From: Prochlorococcus sp. AG-424-P23
GTDB lineage: Bacteria > Cyanobacteriota > Cyanobacteriia > PCC-6307 > Cyanobiaceae
Length of the DNA: 46,242 nucleotides
Direction of reading: 5' to 3'
Assembly (NCBI GenBank): GCA_003210135.1
Contig: QCNK01000012.1
Coordinates: 1 to 46,242, forward strand
Shown here piece by piece: positions 46,134-46,242 of the stretch. The translations under genes and the position numbers were made by a program. How positions within the stretch are numbered: position 1 is the stretch's first letter; each line of letters starts with the position of its first letter. Under the pieces are notes generated by a model that was given only the letters and a program-made list of their open reading frames with translations, ran no database searches and was not told the origin of the DNA.

Positions 46134-46242
46134 TTATAAGGATGGCATCGAAAATAAGAGAAAATCCAAGTCTTTTTCAGTATCTATATAGACATCATCA
46201 TAATAATTAACTTCAAAACCCAAGCCATCTCCAGATTCGAGA
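46134..46242 (-). CDS. C-terminal end of an unidentified protein (partial)
   Basis: The minus strand reads open from the window edge to TAA at 46134-46136. It encodes about 35 acidic residues, including ESGDGLGFEVNYYDDVYID and DFLLFSMPSL. Convergent with the preceding gene, with an 8-bp gap. The codon pattern and acidic content look real, but the family cannot be identified from this fragment. Confidence 0.55.
   Translation of the reverse strand, partial: LESGDGLGFEVNYYDDVYIDTEKDLDFLLFSMPSL

Noticed and set aside
1..46242. CRISPR arrays, insertion sequences, prophage or rRNA genes
   Set aside because: No spaced direct repeats, transposase or integrase frames, phage structural genes or rRNA sequence were seen; both tRNAs have ordinary gene neighbours and no flanking att-like duplications.

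Overview
The window looks like part of the chromosome of a high-light-adapted Prochlorococcus or a very close relative. The reasons are its very low GC, tightly packed short operons, frequent TTG/GTG starts, and a marine picocyanobacterial gene set: a high-light-inducible protein, NblS histidine kinase, KaiB/KaiC without KaiA, plant-type ferredoxin, the photosystem II S4-domain protein, and an Omp85/lipid A cluster. All calls come from reading translated sequence and recognising motifs; no database search was run.

Layout. 1-4.1 kb: the tail of clpP, ilvC overlapping cobD/cbiB, a high-light-inducible (Hli) gene, a group of small membrane or secreted proteins of unknown function, and the HU gene with a clear terminator. 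4.0-4.64 kb: the largest gap, with two possible small ORFs. 4.6-11 kb: a glycogen debranching enzyme, tRNA-Gly(UCC), a GPH-type symporter, an MlaE permease, DUF3119 and DUF3086 genes, and plsY. 11-13.4 kb (minus): pyrF, tyrS and a DUF1825 gene. 13.5-15.6 kb (plus): a GIY-YIG-like protein and leucyl aminopeptidase. 15.6-22.5 kb (minus): purC, then bamA-lpxC-fabZ-lpxA-lpxB-msrA, a compact outer-membrane biogenesis operon. 22.6-26 kb (plus): purD-nblS. 26-28 kb (minus): kaiB-kaiC, next to divergent rplU-rpmA with no kaiA. 28.8-34.3 kb: a methyltransferase, truB, a SpoIID/LysM protein, RNase Z, a pentapeptide-repeat protein, a small conserved protein and ferredoxin. 34.5-39.8 kb: prmA, serA, a membrane protein, the S4-domain protein, tRNA-Val(GAC), a membrane protein and a PPOX-like flavoprotein. 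39.8-46.2 kb: a small ORF, a DoxX protein, a photolyase-like protein with apparently rearranged domains, a lone NAD-ligase adenylation domain, an SDR, murD, small unknown genes and the end of a minus-strand gene.

Most of this is core chromosome. The themes are envelope building (lipid A, BamA, MurD, PlsY, MlaE, SpoIID), light and time sensing (Hli, NblS, KaiBC) and housekeeping translation and nucleotide metabolism. The most unusual stretch is 40.7-42.9 kb. There a photolyase-family protein has its FAD domain first and a Rossmann-like segment last, which suggests a circular permutation. It lies about 280 bp from a DNA ligase-like protein that stops right after nucleotidyltransferase motif V. 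Other points worth checking are a tRNA-Val with C instead of U at position 33, a LysM domain inserted inside a SpoIID fold, a terminator embedded in the end of an opposing gene, and unannotated small ORFs.
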